Positions 24,300 to 37,999 of a stretch of DNA of 64,000 nt are shown here, piece by piece. The notes below the pieces were generated by a model. That model was not told the origin of the DNA. It saw nothing but the letters and a program-made list of their open reading frames with translations, and ran no database searches. Made by a program: the position numbers and the translations under genes. Source of the stretch: Peromyscus leucopus (lineage: Eukaryota; Chordata; Mammalia; Rodentia; Cricetidae). How positions within the stretch are numbered: position 1 is the first letter of the stretch; each line of letters opens with the position of its first letter. The DNA lies in contig NC_051069.1 of assembly GCF_004664715.2 (NCBI RefSeq), positions 13,330,226 through 13,394,225 of the forward strand, read 5' to 3'.

Positions 24300-26352
24300 T
24301 TATTAGTTTTGCTTTTTTTTTTTTTTTTGGCTTTTTGAGACAGGGTTTCTCTGTGTATCCTTGGCTGGCTGTCCTGGAATGCAATGCACTCTGTAAAATA
24401 GGCTGGCCCCTAACTCACAGAATTCTGCCTGCCTCTGCCTCCCAAGTGTGGGGATTAAAGTCGTGCGTCACTACTGCCTGTCTTAGTTCTGTGATTCTAG
24501 ATATGTTTTTTTTTTAAATTTTATTTCTATAATGGCTATAATTGCTAAAACTACTAAACAATAATCTATAAAAAAAACAAAAAACAAAACTAGTATAACT
24601 GCCTTCCTATAGTGGGCATGCAACTGCATGGTTTGCTGTTGCTTAGACAGAGACTCCATTGAACAAGAACAAAAGCAGACCAAAGAGGAACAGGAACCTG
24701 GAAGACTGAAAGAGTTCCAACTTCAATTCTTTTCCTAAGCTAAATAATGCTAGAATTATCTCCTTACAATCTGGACCTCATTCATGTCTCTAGAATGAAG
24801 CACTTTTTCTTTCACTCAATGTTAACTATTGTAATAGTGTGATTATACACCATTTAAATTTTAAAAAGTGGTGGAGGAAAAAATTCTAAGACCCCAACAT
24901 TCAAGAATATTCACACATGAATTCACATGTATGCATATAATTTGTAATTGCTTATATAAAAAATGTGGCTTACGTAGGCATGGTAGCACATGCCTGTAAT
25001 TCCAGTACTTAGGAGGATGAGGAGTTCAAAGTCATCTTAGGATACTGAGTTCAAGGACAACATGAACTACATAAGTCAGTCTTAAAAAAAGAAAACAAAT
25101 CTGGTCTACACAAAGCCTTTTTTCTTTCTATTTATTCATTAACCCATCCCCAGGGCCTAGTTCCTACAATGTATAAAACTACCATTTTTCACAATAACTA
25201 CCCTTGCCTCATAAATAATCTAAATTTCTAATGAGAGAAAATAGAAAGAGACAGAATATGTATCCACGATTGAGGAAGGCGCTGACAAAGACCAAGTATC
25301 CACAATGGGAGAGGAGACAGCACAGATCATGTGTTCACAAATGGATGCAATATAAAGAGTCAAGGTGGCCAAAGAATATTGCTTACCTGAGTATCCAAAG
25401 GAAATACTGGAGATGGGGCTCAGGTAGATGCCTTTGCCATAGGCTGCTCCATGCAGCTTGCAGGGAAACACCAGGATGAATATATGAGCCTGGGCTCCCC
25501 ATGGCTGTATATTAGGCATCCACAACACTTATACAGTCCTTTGTCCCTTCATTTATCTACCTTCTCACTCATTCAAATAACTCTAGGCACCTAACTCTTG
25601 AAAAGCTGATTGGCTGAAAAGGGAATCAGATTAAACTGCTTGCTTACAAAATACTGAAGATTAATGCCTTGGAGAACGGGGATTAGCAGAGCCACTGAGT
25701 CCCTGCCTCAGCATTCATACTTAGGACCTCAATCCTTCATACATTTCCAGATTCTCAAACAAAGGAACTATGGAAGAGGTAGCAGGAAGAGGAACAAAAA
25801 CCACTCCCAGTAGTTTCTCAGGGCAATAAAATAAGTCTTTGTAACAACAACTTCAATAGTCACAAAATGGAAACTCTCTGTCATAATAGGTTAATTTCTA
25901 TTCACTAAACCAAAAAATTGAGCTCAACTTAAAATGTACAACAGCCATATTCATTCTATATTTACAGTGCCAACTTTCTCTGTAGAGAGGCTCTATCTTT
26001 CTCAAGATAGGCTGGGCATGATGATGCTGTGGCATGAACAGATATTCAAGCACTTTAGAGCAGACTACCACAAGCTGAGTGAGGCAGGGAGTGGAAAGAA
26101 AGGGAAAAGGACACTGCCTCACCTGCAGTTTGGTGTAGGATGCATTGACCAGCCCATTGCGCAGGATGGAATGCCAGTTCTCAATGTGGGACCCACTGTA
26201 AGGCAGGATAGAATGTAAGTCCCCTCATGGTAGGAGATTCCTAGGAATACTTTCAAGACTGCCATTACCACCCCTCCCCCTTACCCACACAGTACATGCA
26301 GATGAGCAGACACACCTAATGACTGATATATTCACAGATACAGTCACAGGCA

Positions 26353-26389
<37 letters not shown>

Positions 26390-29300
26390 TGAGTGTGTGG
26401 TTAAACCTTACATCTCCTGTTGTTCAACTAACGACATCCTAAACCTGGATTTTCATTTGCCTATTTTCCTGATGCTTCAAATTCAATAAATTAATTTCAA
26501 ATTCAATAAACTTATCACTGATCTCAAATATAGCTTCTAGTCTAGAGGTCACATGGTATTTGTTGTTTTCTTTGTTTGTTTTTCGAGACAGGGTTTCTCT
26601 GTGTAGCTTTGGAACCTGTCCTTGAACTCGCTCTGTAGACCAGGCTGGCCTCGAACTCACAGAGATCCACCTGCCTCTGCCTCCTGAGTGCTGGGATTAA
26701 AGGCATGTGCCACCACTGCCCGGCAATGTCTTATTTTTTAAAGAAGCACTAAGACTCCCTCTAAATTACCCTTAATACTTTTCTCTTTCTTCTCTCCCAC
26801 AGTTAGTTATAAATTGTGGATTTCTTCTCCAAACTTTCAAATCTATTCTTCCAATCCGTTCCTTCATATTTATTTGCATGTAAATATTCTTTCCATTCAA
26901 CTACATCGTAAATAATTTAAAGATAAAGACCATGTCACACATAGCACTTTATCCTTTATAGAGCACCTACCACAGTGGCATTAATAAATAGCTGTTGACT
27001 AGTTGACAGTCATGAAAAAACAAAACTCGTATATCTCAAGGCCCTACCATCCTATCCCACCTACTGCCGCCCAGCTCCACCAGCCTTACTGGAAGGCAAA
27101 GGTGCTTCCGTACAGCTTCTTGGCAGTCCGGAACCGAGCCTCCTTGGCAGGAGGGCTGCTCAGCAGGAGGAATTGGTGTGAGGTGTGCATGAACTTCAGC
27201 TGCTGCCCAGGGTGGGGGTGGGATAAAAAAACAGAACAGAAATAGAGATCAGGGAGGGAAAGGTTGGAAACAGGAAACAAATCAGATTTACACAAACCCC
27301 AATCAAGGGAAATCTGTTTAGGCTCAAAGACTATGCTGATGGACAGACAGTACCAACCAAGCTAATTAGGGGCCAATACAGGTAGTAGGCACAGAGCCCC
27401 TCCTTGCCTCTCACTGTTAAGTCTGAAGCTTACAGAGGGAGAATAATTACTTACCCTGCTGAGAGGTAGTTTGACAATGTGTGACCTGTTGCTAGAAATT
27501 ATCCTGGGAAGAAACAGAAAAAGGGGAAGGGACAGAAAAAGTATGTGGTGAGGCTGTCCTGAAAAGGCAACTTTCCTCTGATCTAGGTACTGCAAATAAG
27601 ATTCCAATTTCCAGGTCATAGTTGATATTTCTTTTAAGTGATAATGCTTCCACAGAAATTACACATATAATTATATAGATTTTAGAGGGAAGCTACCAAC
27701 CAGACCAGTTACTTATCAAGGAATTAAATAACAGATAAAAAAGAGTCCGAGGGAAGGCTGCTACACCTAGGGAGAGAAAAGCATGGAACAAAAAAAATAT
27801 CAGAAGCTGGGGTGGCGGCAGTGGTGGTGCACGCCTTTGATCCCAGCACTCAAGAGGCAGAGCCAGGTGGATCTCTGAGTTCTGAGACCTGCCTGGTCTA
27901 CAGAGTTGAGTTCTAAGACAATCAGGGCTACACAAAGAAACCCTGTTTTGAAAAACCAAAAAAGAACTATAAACAAACAGACAAACAAACATAAAAAGTA
28001 TCAGAAGTTACCAATTAGAGAGAGAGGTCTGAATAAAAAATGGTTAAACTTGTGTTTGGGTTTAAAGTCTCAAAACTGAGGCTCAGGAGCCGACTTGTGT
28101 AAGCTCAAAGGAATCCTAAAGGATCTCAGGGATGGGAAAATAGAAAGACACTGTATAGATTAGGGGTAAAAACCCAAAAGAAATTAGAAGAACTTTCTGA
28201 GGAGTCAAGAACAGACTAGGCTGTATATAGCTTGAACGTAAGGGTAGGAGAACAAAGGCATAAAACACTGAGGGTTCAGCAAGAGCACTATCTCCTGCAG
28301 TGGATACAGTACTCTCTGTACATCATCTATGTACTTATTTTGTGGTTGTTTAAATTTGTGTGTATGTATAAGCAAGTGTGCATTGGGAAGGTCCATGGAG
28401 GCCACAGTCAACCGCAGGTGTTGTTCCTTAGGACATGTCCACCTTGGGTTTTTTTTTTTTTTAGTTTTTTTGAGACAGGGTTCCTCTGTGTAGCTTTGCG
28501 CCTTTCCTGGAACTCACTCTGTAGACCAGGCTGGCCTCAAACTCACAGAGATCCACCTGCCTCTGCCTCCTTATTTTTTGAAACAAGTCTTTGACTGGGA
28601 TCTGGGGCTCACTGGCTGGTCAGTGAGCCCCAGGAACCTGCCTATCTTTGCTTCCCAGGGCTGCGATTACAAGTATATGCCATCATCCCTGAGTTGTTTT
28701 TTTTTTTTTGTGAGTGCCAGGGATCAAATTCAGGTCCTCATGCTTATATGGTAAATATTTCACCAACTAAGCAATCTCCCGATAACTTATGATGCTACTT
28801 TAGAAGTCTATGTCTGGTAGTTACTCATGCTATGTGGTAATAATCTACTGCACTGGCTGTTAGTGTCAGGGGCTGACTTGGACGGAGGCAAACTAGAAAG
28901 AGAAGTTGTCGGAAAAACAGGAGAAAGCAGCAGGAAGGAGGGAGAGGAATGGAACAGTCCAATATTTTTGCTAGCAGTAGGTTTCCTGCAAAAATCTGGC
29001 TCCAGCTGCTCTTCATCAGGGAAGGAGATAGGAGGTAGAGATGAATTTCTTTGGACACACAGAAAACTAAGTTGAAATGAACTGTATAAGAAAAACTCAA
29101 AACTTCCTAATGGCAACTATAGTTAATAACAATAAATTTCTGAAAACTGCTGAGCCATCATGGACAATATCCTAGCACTGAAAAAACTCTAGTGAACCAT
29201 TATATAATGCATGTTGTACACGACAAATACACACACTTTTTACAAATCTTATAATTAAAAGAATTAAGTAAGGAAACAAACGTGGGGAAATATGGAATAC

Positions 29301-32228
29301 TTAAAGAGAACTTGAGAAATCCCGTCAGAATTTGTGAGTGCTTTGTAGTTACTGTCAAGTTGAGACTTGTCGGAAAACCACCAAGAGAAAGTAGTCATAA
29401 TACAGAACCTTGTAAAGAATGCTGAATGCCTCTAGGAGAAAGTATAGATCCATGCCTACAACTCTTTCCTTCTCCACCCCCTATAAAGCCTGAGCCATTC
29501 TATCCATACCACTGCAGAAGAGGATGGGCCAAGGGATCCAGCTTGTCCATCTGTTTCTTGATTTCCAAATATGAGCCCTGCAAGACAATGGCCATAAGAT
29601 TATCTCCCAGGAGAAGAAGGACCCCTCCCACTCTCAACAGACTACGGGGACCCAAGGCAAGATAAGCAATTGGAAGAACAAAGACAAGGGGGTTCCCACC
29701 CTTAAAGAGGCTCAGTCAGGTTGGCAAGACTTATAAATATGAAAATGACTGAAGATGCTTACAAAACAACATGCAGGTGGGTCTCCCTCATTTTAGGCAA
29801 CTCCTACAGCTCTAAAAATGCTGCTTATAAATCAAAAAATAAATAAAATCAATGTCCCCCAAAGATTAGGCTAAAGAATCCTGTGGCAAATCTTCACATA
29901 AAACAGTCTTTCTAATAGTAAACATCCCTTCTAGGTGTACCTTCTGTGTTAATCTGCACTGTGATATATAGCATTTGCTGAGAAGAGGCCCACCTGTAAA
30001 TGTGAGTACAAATGAATGTCTATTCATGCAGAGACTGCAGACGAGGGGTGGGGAAATCTGGTGAGGGACAGCCTTGAGTCAGAGGATGATCACTGCTCCG
30101 GGTGGCTGCCCCACCCCTAGAAGGACAGAAGATGCAGCCCCTGGATCTAGCTCCTCATCCAAGCCCCCTCTTCACCCTCCCAACCTTGGGCAGAGGTCTT
30201 TCCCTAGTTTCTCTAATTCCCCAAGAACTATGAAAAACAGTTAAAACATGAACAACTTGTGAAAAAATATGCAGCAAAGATAAAGGTTGAGAGAGACACT
30301 AGGAGACTTAGGGTAAGAAAGTTAACAAAACAGAGAACAAGAACTGGGAAGGTTACAAAGGAAACAAAGAAAACATAAGAATTTGAGTAGCTTCTCTAAA
30401 TCTTTACCCTAGTCCTGTGCATTACAAACAGGAAAGGGCACTGAGCTAAGTGAAGAGAGGGCAAAATACCTGGGTCATTTCCCGGATGGACATCACACTA
30501 TCCAGAGCTTTCTGAAGCCGCTCATAATTCTTTTTCTGTTGATAATCAATGGGAAGAAAAGAATTAGAAGAAGAAAAATAGTAGATACAAAGATATGATG
30601 ATTCCCCCCAAAAAAAGGTCAGTTTAAGTCTAGACTCAAGTATGCCACGGAAAAAAACAAACTTTATCAGGAAATGTTACAGTTGTATACTAGTCTTTTT
30701 ACCAGTTGAAATTAAGTCACAGAACACCTTCAAGTATTACATGCCCTGTTTACAAATGACAGGGGATATTCTGTTTATTTGATTTTTTTTCATGTCAGGA
30801 TTTTGGTGATGCTAGGGGTTGAGTCTATGGCCTCACACATGCTGGTAAGTGCTCTACATTGACTTATACTCCAACCCGTTTGTAACTAAAAATATTTCTG
30901 TGGCCATCCTCAGAGATGTTCTCAGAATTAAATAAATGTATAAATCTAGCACTGTGCCCAATATATAGTACTGACAGATAACAATGAGGCATGGTGATAT
31001 GCAGTGATGGTTAATTTTAGAAGTCAATTTGAAAGCTGGTGGCGCATGCCTTTAATCCCAACACTTGGGAGGCAGAGGCAGGCGGATCTCTGTAGTCAAG
31101 GCCAGCCTGGTCAGCCAGAACTTACAGAGCAAGTTCCAGGACAGTCAAGGCTACACAGAGAAACCCTGTCTTGAACACCCACACCCACCACCCACCCACC
31201 CCGCTGCTGCTGCTAAAAGTCAATTTGAATAGGTTATAGGGTACCTACATATTTGGTCAAACATGGTTTCTGGGTTTGTCTGTGAAGGTGTTTTGGGGTT
31301 CAGATTAACAGCTGAATGAGTAGACTAGGCAAAGCCAATTGCCCTTCTCAATAAGGATCTCATCTAGCCAAATAAAGACCCAAATAGAGTAAGAAATCTA
31401 ATCTTTCCCAATCCTGGCCATTGAATAAAAAGGTATTCTTCACAAGTTGGGGTATCAGACTTTTCCTGGCTTTAGATTTGAGTGAATTACACAACTGGCC
31501 CTTGTGGGTCTTGAGTCTACATGGTTCTCAGGCTTCTGAACTAGAACCAGAACATCATCACAGACTTTCTAGAATTTCCAGCTTGCTGACTGTAGATATG
31601 GGAACTTCTCAGCCTCCCTAATTAGGTGGGACCATTCTTCATAATAAAATCCTCCCTTTATAATATATATGGAAATGATGGAATATATTTATAGTTATCC
31701 ACAGCCTATTAGCTGTTTCTCCAGAGAATCCCCACGGGTATTTTATATATTATCTCTCATTTTGTTACAGTCCACAAAATAACCACTACCCCCTTTTACA
31801 GGCAGGGCAGTTGAAACTGAGAAAGATTAAGTACTTTCCCTAGCATCATTCAACCATGAAGCCAAAGACCCTCTGGTGGAATCCAGTCTGGCTGTCCCAT
31901 TAAGCCTATATCCTGTCATTGCTGTTTTGCTTTGTTTTCCTACCAGTCTTAATCCCATTCTTAGAGTAAGCTAGCTTGAAATTTACTATGTAGTCCAGGC
32001 TGGCCTTAAACCCTAAGCCATTCTCCTGCCTCAGTCTTCCGAGTGCTGGGATTATAGGTATGAGCAACCTCATCTAGCCCAAATCTATATTCTTTCCATC
32101 ATGTTGTAACAGGTACTAATTTTTCTTCCTTTCTTTTGACAAGCTCAGCTATTTCATCAGATTAACCCCAGTGTTCAAGAGTAACCAAGAAACAAGTGTT
32201 CCATTTCTTCTGTCCTTTACTCAGTCTG

Positions 32229-32286
<58 letters not shown>

Positions 32287-35200
32287 TGGAATGGCAACCC
32301 CACCTCCCACCATTAACATTTCTGTCCTTTAGCCCTTTCCTCCCAAACAACTATACCTTAGGGTTAAAGGCCAGAGTCTTAGGATCAGTGGGGTCCACCA
32401 CAGAGGGATAAGGCTCGAAGATGATGCTCTTTCTAGGGGACTCCAAAGCTGCTCTACACATGGCCACCAGCAGATCTACCACCTTAGGAGAAAAGAGAGG
32501 GAAGAACTAAATGATTGCCCAGTTCTGGCAGTCAAGTGGTCTCCAGAATGTTCCCCCACCCCTTTTATAGCAAATGTTTTCAATGCTAAGTTGAAAATAC
32601 AAAATTATAAAAATTCAGTAATAGCGCTAGAGAGATGGCTCAGTGGGTAAGAATATTTGATGCTCTTGCAGAAGAACAGGGTTCAGTTCCTAGCACCCAA
32701 ATGACAGCTCACAACAGTCTGTAGTTTCAATTCTAGAGGATCTGAAACCCTTTCTGACCTCTATGAACATCAGACACCCACATGGCACACATACATACAT
32801 GCAGGAAAAACACTTATACATATAAAAATAAAAATAAATCTTTAAAATTCAAATACTAGCAAAATAATTAAAGAAAAGAGATACCATCTCCAATCTACCA
32901 AACAAATTCATTTGCTCCCAAGTAACTACAAAATTTGATGAATATCCTTCCAGATATTTTGATATACAAATAGTTATCTGTTCTTTCCTTCTTGGGCAAA
33001 GGGGGAGGAAAATGAACTGAGGACCTCATCTAGGCTAAGCATTTGCAACTCTTTAACTCAAGTAATCCTCCTGCTTCAGCCCTCCAAGCAACTAGGAAGA
33101 TAAAGGAACATGCCACCACAAGCCTGGCTTAGTATTTGATTTTGGACATAACTATATATTACAGTTTTTGTTTTTAAATGGTTTTTCAAGGTAGAATTTC
33201 TCTGTGTAGTTTTGGTGCCTGTCCTGGATCTCACTCTGTAGACCAGGCTGACCTTGAACTCACGGAGATCTGCCTGGCTCTGCCTGCCGAGTGCTGGGAT
33301 CAAAGACGTGTGTCGCTGCCGCCTGGCGCTTGTCAGTATTTTCAATGTAAGGATATGCCATAATTTGGATGGACCTCCTACAGAGTTCATTATCCATTTT
33401 AGCTTTATTATAAACTTTATACTTTAGTGAGCACCATTAAGTATGAAAGCATATTTGGAGGTTAAATTCTAAGGAATGAAATAGCTGACTTCCTTTGCTT
33501 TTGTTTGCTTTGTTTTGAGATAGGGTCTTACTTTGTAGTTCTAGTTGTACTAGAACTCACTGTGTAGACCAAGCTGACCTCGAACTCAAGAGATCCTCCT
33601 GTCTCTGCTTCCCAAATCCTGAGGTTAAAGGCACTGACACCACACCTGGCCTCTTTCGCTTTTCTTATCCCAATTCCCCAGTGTCCTTTTCCTCTCTCAT
33701 ACCTCTGCTCCAGTAGCCACCTCCTCTGCAGCTCCCGACATGACTCCCAGTGTGTAGAAGGAGAAGACGCATAGTTCACGAGTACAGACAGCTGGCTAAA
33801 GAGACATATTAAACAGACAGGAGAGGCATGGGTTATGTATGGAGAAGGTATAAGGAGAGATGAGTTGTGTGCTGAGAAGATATGTGTGTGTGTTGAGGGG
33901 GACTATCAATCAAAAATGTAAATGCCTTACTAGTAAGTTTGAGTGATCTTTTCTACCTATAAAATTCTCTCTGGTCATTAAGGTAGTTGGATGTTCTCTC
34001 TTCTGAGTTTCCAGATCGGTGTTCCTTGCTCTTAAATATATACACACAGATTATAATTTATAGCTAAGTGTTCTGCCTACCCACCTAGATTTGAGAACAG
34101 CCAAATACACCCTGGTCAATACCAGATCCCTGTTTATAAATGTTAGGTGGGAATGGTGTCTTCAAAATTATTTTTATACCCTTATCTCTCCAGAGAGGAT
34201 TACTGAAATTTGTTTTCTGAGAAAACAGTTCTTTCTAGAGTCTATAGGATTGTGAACAGAATGTATCCTTTCCTAAAGGCATAGGAAAAAAGAAGAGATA
34301 GGAAGCAAAAGGCCTTGGTCAAGTAAGAGGGTAAGAGCAGGGGCCTATACCTTAAGCATAGACCCATTCTGGAAGACATGCTGCTCATCACACACCACGC
34401 AGTACTCATTCAATGTTGGAATCCTCTGCTCTGCATACTTCATGATCTGGAGAGAGAACAGATTCCATATCTTTTGGAAGAATAGAAGTTTTTCATGTTG
34501 TTTTGGAGATAATGGAAACAACTGAATCTTTTCTAGGTTAGATTTTGAACTTAAACTGATGGCCTCACTACACTACTAACCCTGTATGATACTATACAAA
34601 TAGACCAGCAGGATCTTTGGCATAGAAGTTTTGAGTTAACATTTCACATCTATTATTTACTATCAAATATAACTAGGCTAGTCAGATATATTTAGCCTTG
34701 TTTTCTTTTTTATAAAGCAGGACATGGGCTGGAGAGATGGCTTAGAGGTTAAGAGCACTGACTGCTCTTCCAGAGGTTCAGAGTTCAATTCCCAGCAACC
34801 ACATGGTGGCTTACAACCATCTGTAATGAGATCTGGTGTGAAGGTACACATGCAGGCAGAACACTGTATACATAATAAATAAATAAATCTTAAAAAAAGA
34901 AAAGCAGGACATTATGCAGCTCATAGGCATACTGCAAGAAATGAGATCTGTCCATGAAAGTATTTAAATTTTGGGAGGTGGTATCAAGCCTGTCAACCTG
35001 AGTTCCTGAGACACATACATAGAAAGATAAAACCAACTCCCACAAGCTGTCTTTTGACATTCACACAAGTGCTATGCCATGCATGTGTGCGCGCGCGCGT
35101 ACACGCACATACACACACACACAAACACACACACACACACACATATACATACTCTCTTTCTTTCCTCAATTAATTAAATTTGAAAACTAAAATTTTGGTT

Positions 35201-35536
35201 TTAGTCTTCATCATTATGTATTTGATGAGAGGAAGAAACATGGGGGACAACTTTATGGAATCAGTTCTCTCCTTGAGCTTCACAGGCATTCTAGGAGTGA
35301 ACTCAAGTTGTCAGATTACACAGCAAGTGCTTTTACCAGCTAAGCCATTTCACAGGTTCTCATGAAAGTATTTTATAAATAGGTACTAACTAATCAGTTA
35401 CAGTAGCTATAGTCGTTATAGACTTTCTATTTGTGGCATGTGAGTATTCAATCCAAGATTAGAGCTAGAAGGCAGGACTTAAGTCATGTCTACCACCTAG
35501 GACAATTAACCCATCTCTTAGTCAAACACACACATG

Positions 35537-35579
<43 letters not shown>

Positions 35580-37968
35580 ACGCACGCACATGCAAGCGCG
35601 CACACTCTATGGAAGAAAGATGGCACAAATCCAGAGCTCTTGCAACAATATCTTAAACTATTTGGTTTTAAATTTTTATTTACTTAACACTGACTTAACT
35701 TGTTCCTGTGTATAAATCAGGCTGTTCACATGTTTATGGGCTGGTTAATAAGCCTGTAAGTCAGTGGTTCTAAACCTGGGGGTTGAACAACACTTTCACA
35801 GGGATAGCATATCAGATATCATACATATCAAATATTTTACCTTATGATTTATAACCGTAGCAAAATTATAGCTATGAAGTAGCAAGAATAATAATTTTAT
35901 GGTTGGGGACACCACAACATGAGGAAATGTATTAAGGGGTCACAGTATTAGGAAGGTTGAGAATCACTGCATTAAGTGTTCTTGATAATGCTCTGACCTT
36001 AAGGATGGAATCTATGCCTTCTTTCCTTTTGTCCACTCAATATAGTTCTGCGAACAAATCAACTCAGGATGTAACTAACTCAAGAGCTGTGGGTTAGGCA
36101 GTTAGATGGGCAAGCAACAGGGAAGAGCTTTGGAAAAAAGCTCTGGACTTGATTACCTGCACAAGGAATCCATACTCCAGAGTGGGGATGTTTTTGCAGT
36201 GACCACTGACCTAGTAAGAGTTCAAGACAGATCCTATGAGTCTCCTATAGAGTGGGGCCCAACACACACACCCTCATTCACACCCTCATCCATGATTCTC
36301 CTAAAATAGCTAAACCTTAGCTCAGATCAGCCTAAGTAATCACAAAACTGGAGAGACCTTTAGAAGTTTTTGTTAAAGGTTCTGGAAAGGTTCACCTGTC
36401 TTTAACCCCCTTCAAAGTTAGAATAGGTTGCACAGCAGCTGATTACCAAGTTGTAACCATAACCTAACTATATTATACATGACTTCTCCAGACTCTGCTT
36501 TATAAACTACTATCAGACAGGCCAGTCAGACATGATACAAGCACTTAATAATTAAATCATTATTTAATTATATATATTTAGATACAAGCTTTTAATAATT
36601 AAAAACTATTCCATTCTATACATTCATGATATTATGTCTGGACTTGGCTGGACAGCTCTACCCCTCACCCCTTTGAAAAGATATTCCCCTACATTTCCAC
36701 CCCCACCCTCCTGATGCCCACATCACACCATCCCCAGCCCATGTACCAAAGGAGAAGTCCGTGCTGGGGGAGGGAGGCCCACGTGCTGGGGGCACAGGAG
36801 ACCTGCCTGGGGGCTGGGGGGATAGCCAAACACCTCTACTTTGGGGTTCTTCATGGTACAAGAAATGGAACGATTCATAAGGCGCCCAACTCGAAGCTCT
36901 GGTACACCCAGTTTGCCTTTTAGCATGGAGTCTTGTATGATAGGAAAACTGGGAGATCTGCAGAGAAAGAACAGAAAAAGTAATAAAACTGGGAATTCAT
37001 TGAGTTCTAGAAGAGAATTAGAGAAAAGAACATCGTAGGCCAGCGATGATCATAAATTCAAGGGGATAGTCTATTGTTATCTTAAATAATGTCAAACGAG
37101 AATAATGAATCACAAATTTGACTTCTGCTATCATTATCTGTATGTTCTTCAGGTTGTGGCACAGAAAAGGCAGAGGCAGAGCCTAGGTCACCATGTCATT
37201 AAGACCAAGTATAACTAAGTACACTCCTTAAAGATAATATGATTATTCTATGTTGTGAGAGAAAAGGACTAAGCATTTAACACTCTGCTAGGCAAGTAGT
37301 TGATCCTAAAGCTTGCCTAATGTCAACTATTTAACCATCAAAGGTGGTCTGTAGGACACTACAAATATAGCTTTGGGTCCATCTTTGGAGAATCAGAAGA
37401 CACCAAAGTGTAGAAATGTAGAACCAGTGTCAAAGAATGGAGCAATATTTATTTATAGAGCCTAGGTATCAGTACATCCTACATAAGAGCAAGAAGTTAG
37501 TGTCCATTACTCTGCTTCTTTAGGACAAGAAATAAGGATGAGAGCTGAAGAAAGATGGAAAGATATAGGGGTGTAAAAGTCAAGGAGTTCTTGCAGAGGA
37601 CCTGGGTTTGATTCCCAGGACCCACATGGCAGCTTACAGCCATCTGTAACTCCAGTTCCAGGGATTCAACACCCTCCTCTGGCCTCTGAGGGCACCAGGC
37701 ACACACATACTGCAAGCAAAACACCTATAAACATAAAAATAATTTTCTAAAACGACGGAAAATAATACACATGCCTTCAAAAGCTAGGTATTGTGTTTTA
37801 CATAAGGAATTAGTTACAGATATTGACTCAAGGGACTGGAGAGATGACTTGGTAGTTAAGAGCATCTGGCTGCTCTTCCAGAGGTCCTGAGTTCAATTCC
37901 GAGCAACCACATGGTTGCTGGTGCCCTCTTCTGGCCTGAAGGCAGAACACTGCATACACACTAAATAA

Positions 37969-37999
<31 letters not shown>

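Larger units (their letters stand above)
18346..25386 (-). other. PARP6: PARP6 intron, 7.0 kb, repeat-filled
   Basis: Separates the G-K-G-I-Y exon from the next. It holds many B1 and B2 copies, a MIR split by a B1, and an old mammalian repeat. No extra exon or nested gene is seen. Confidence 0.85.
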
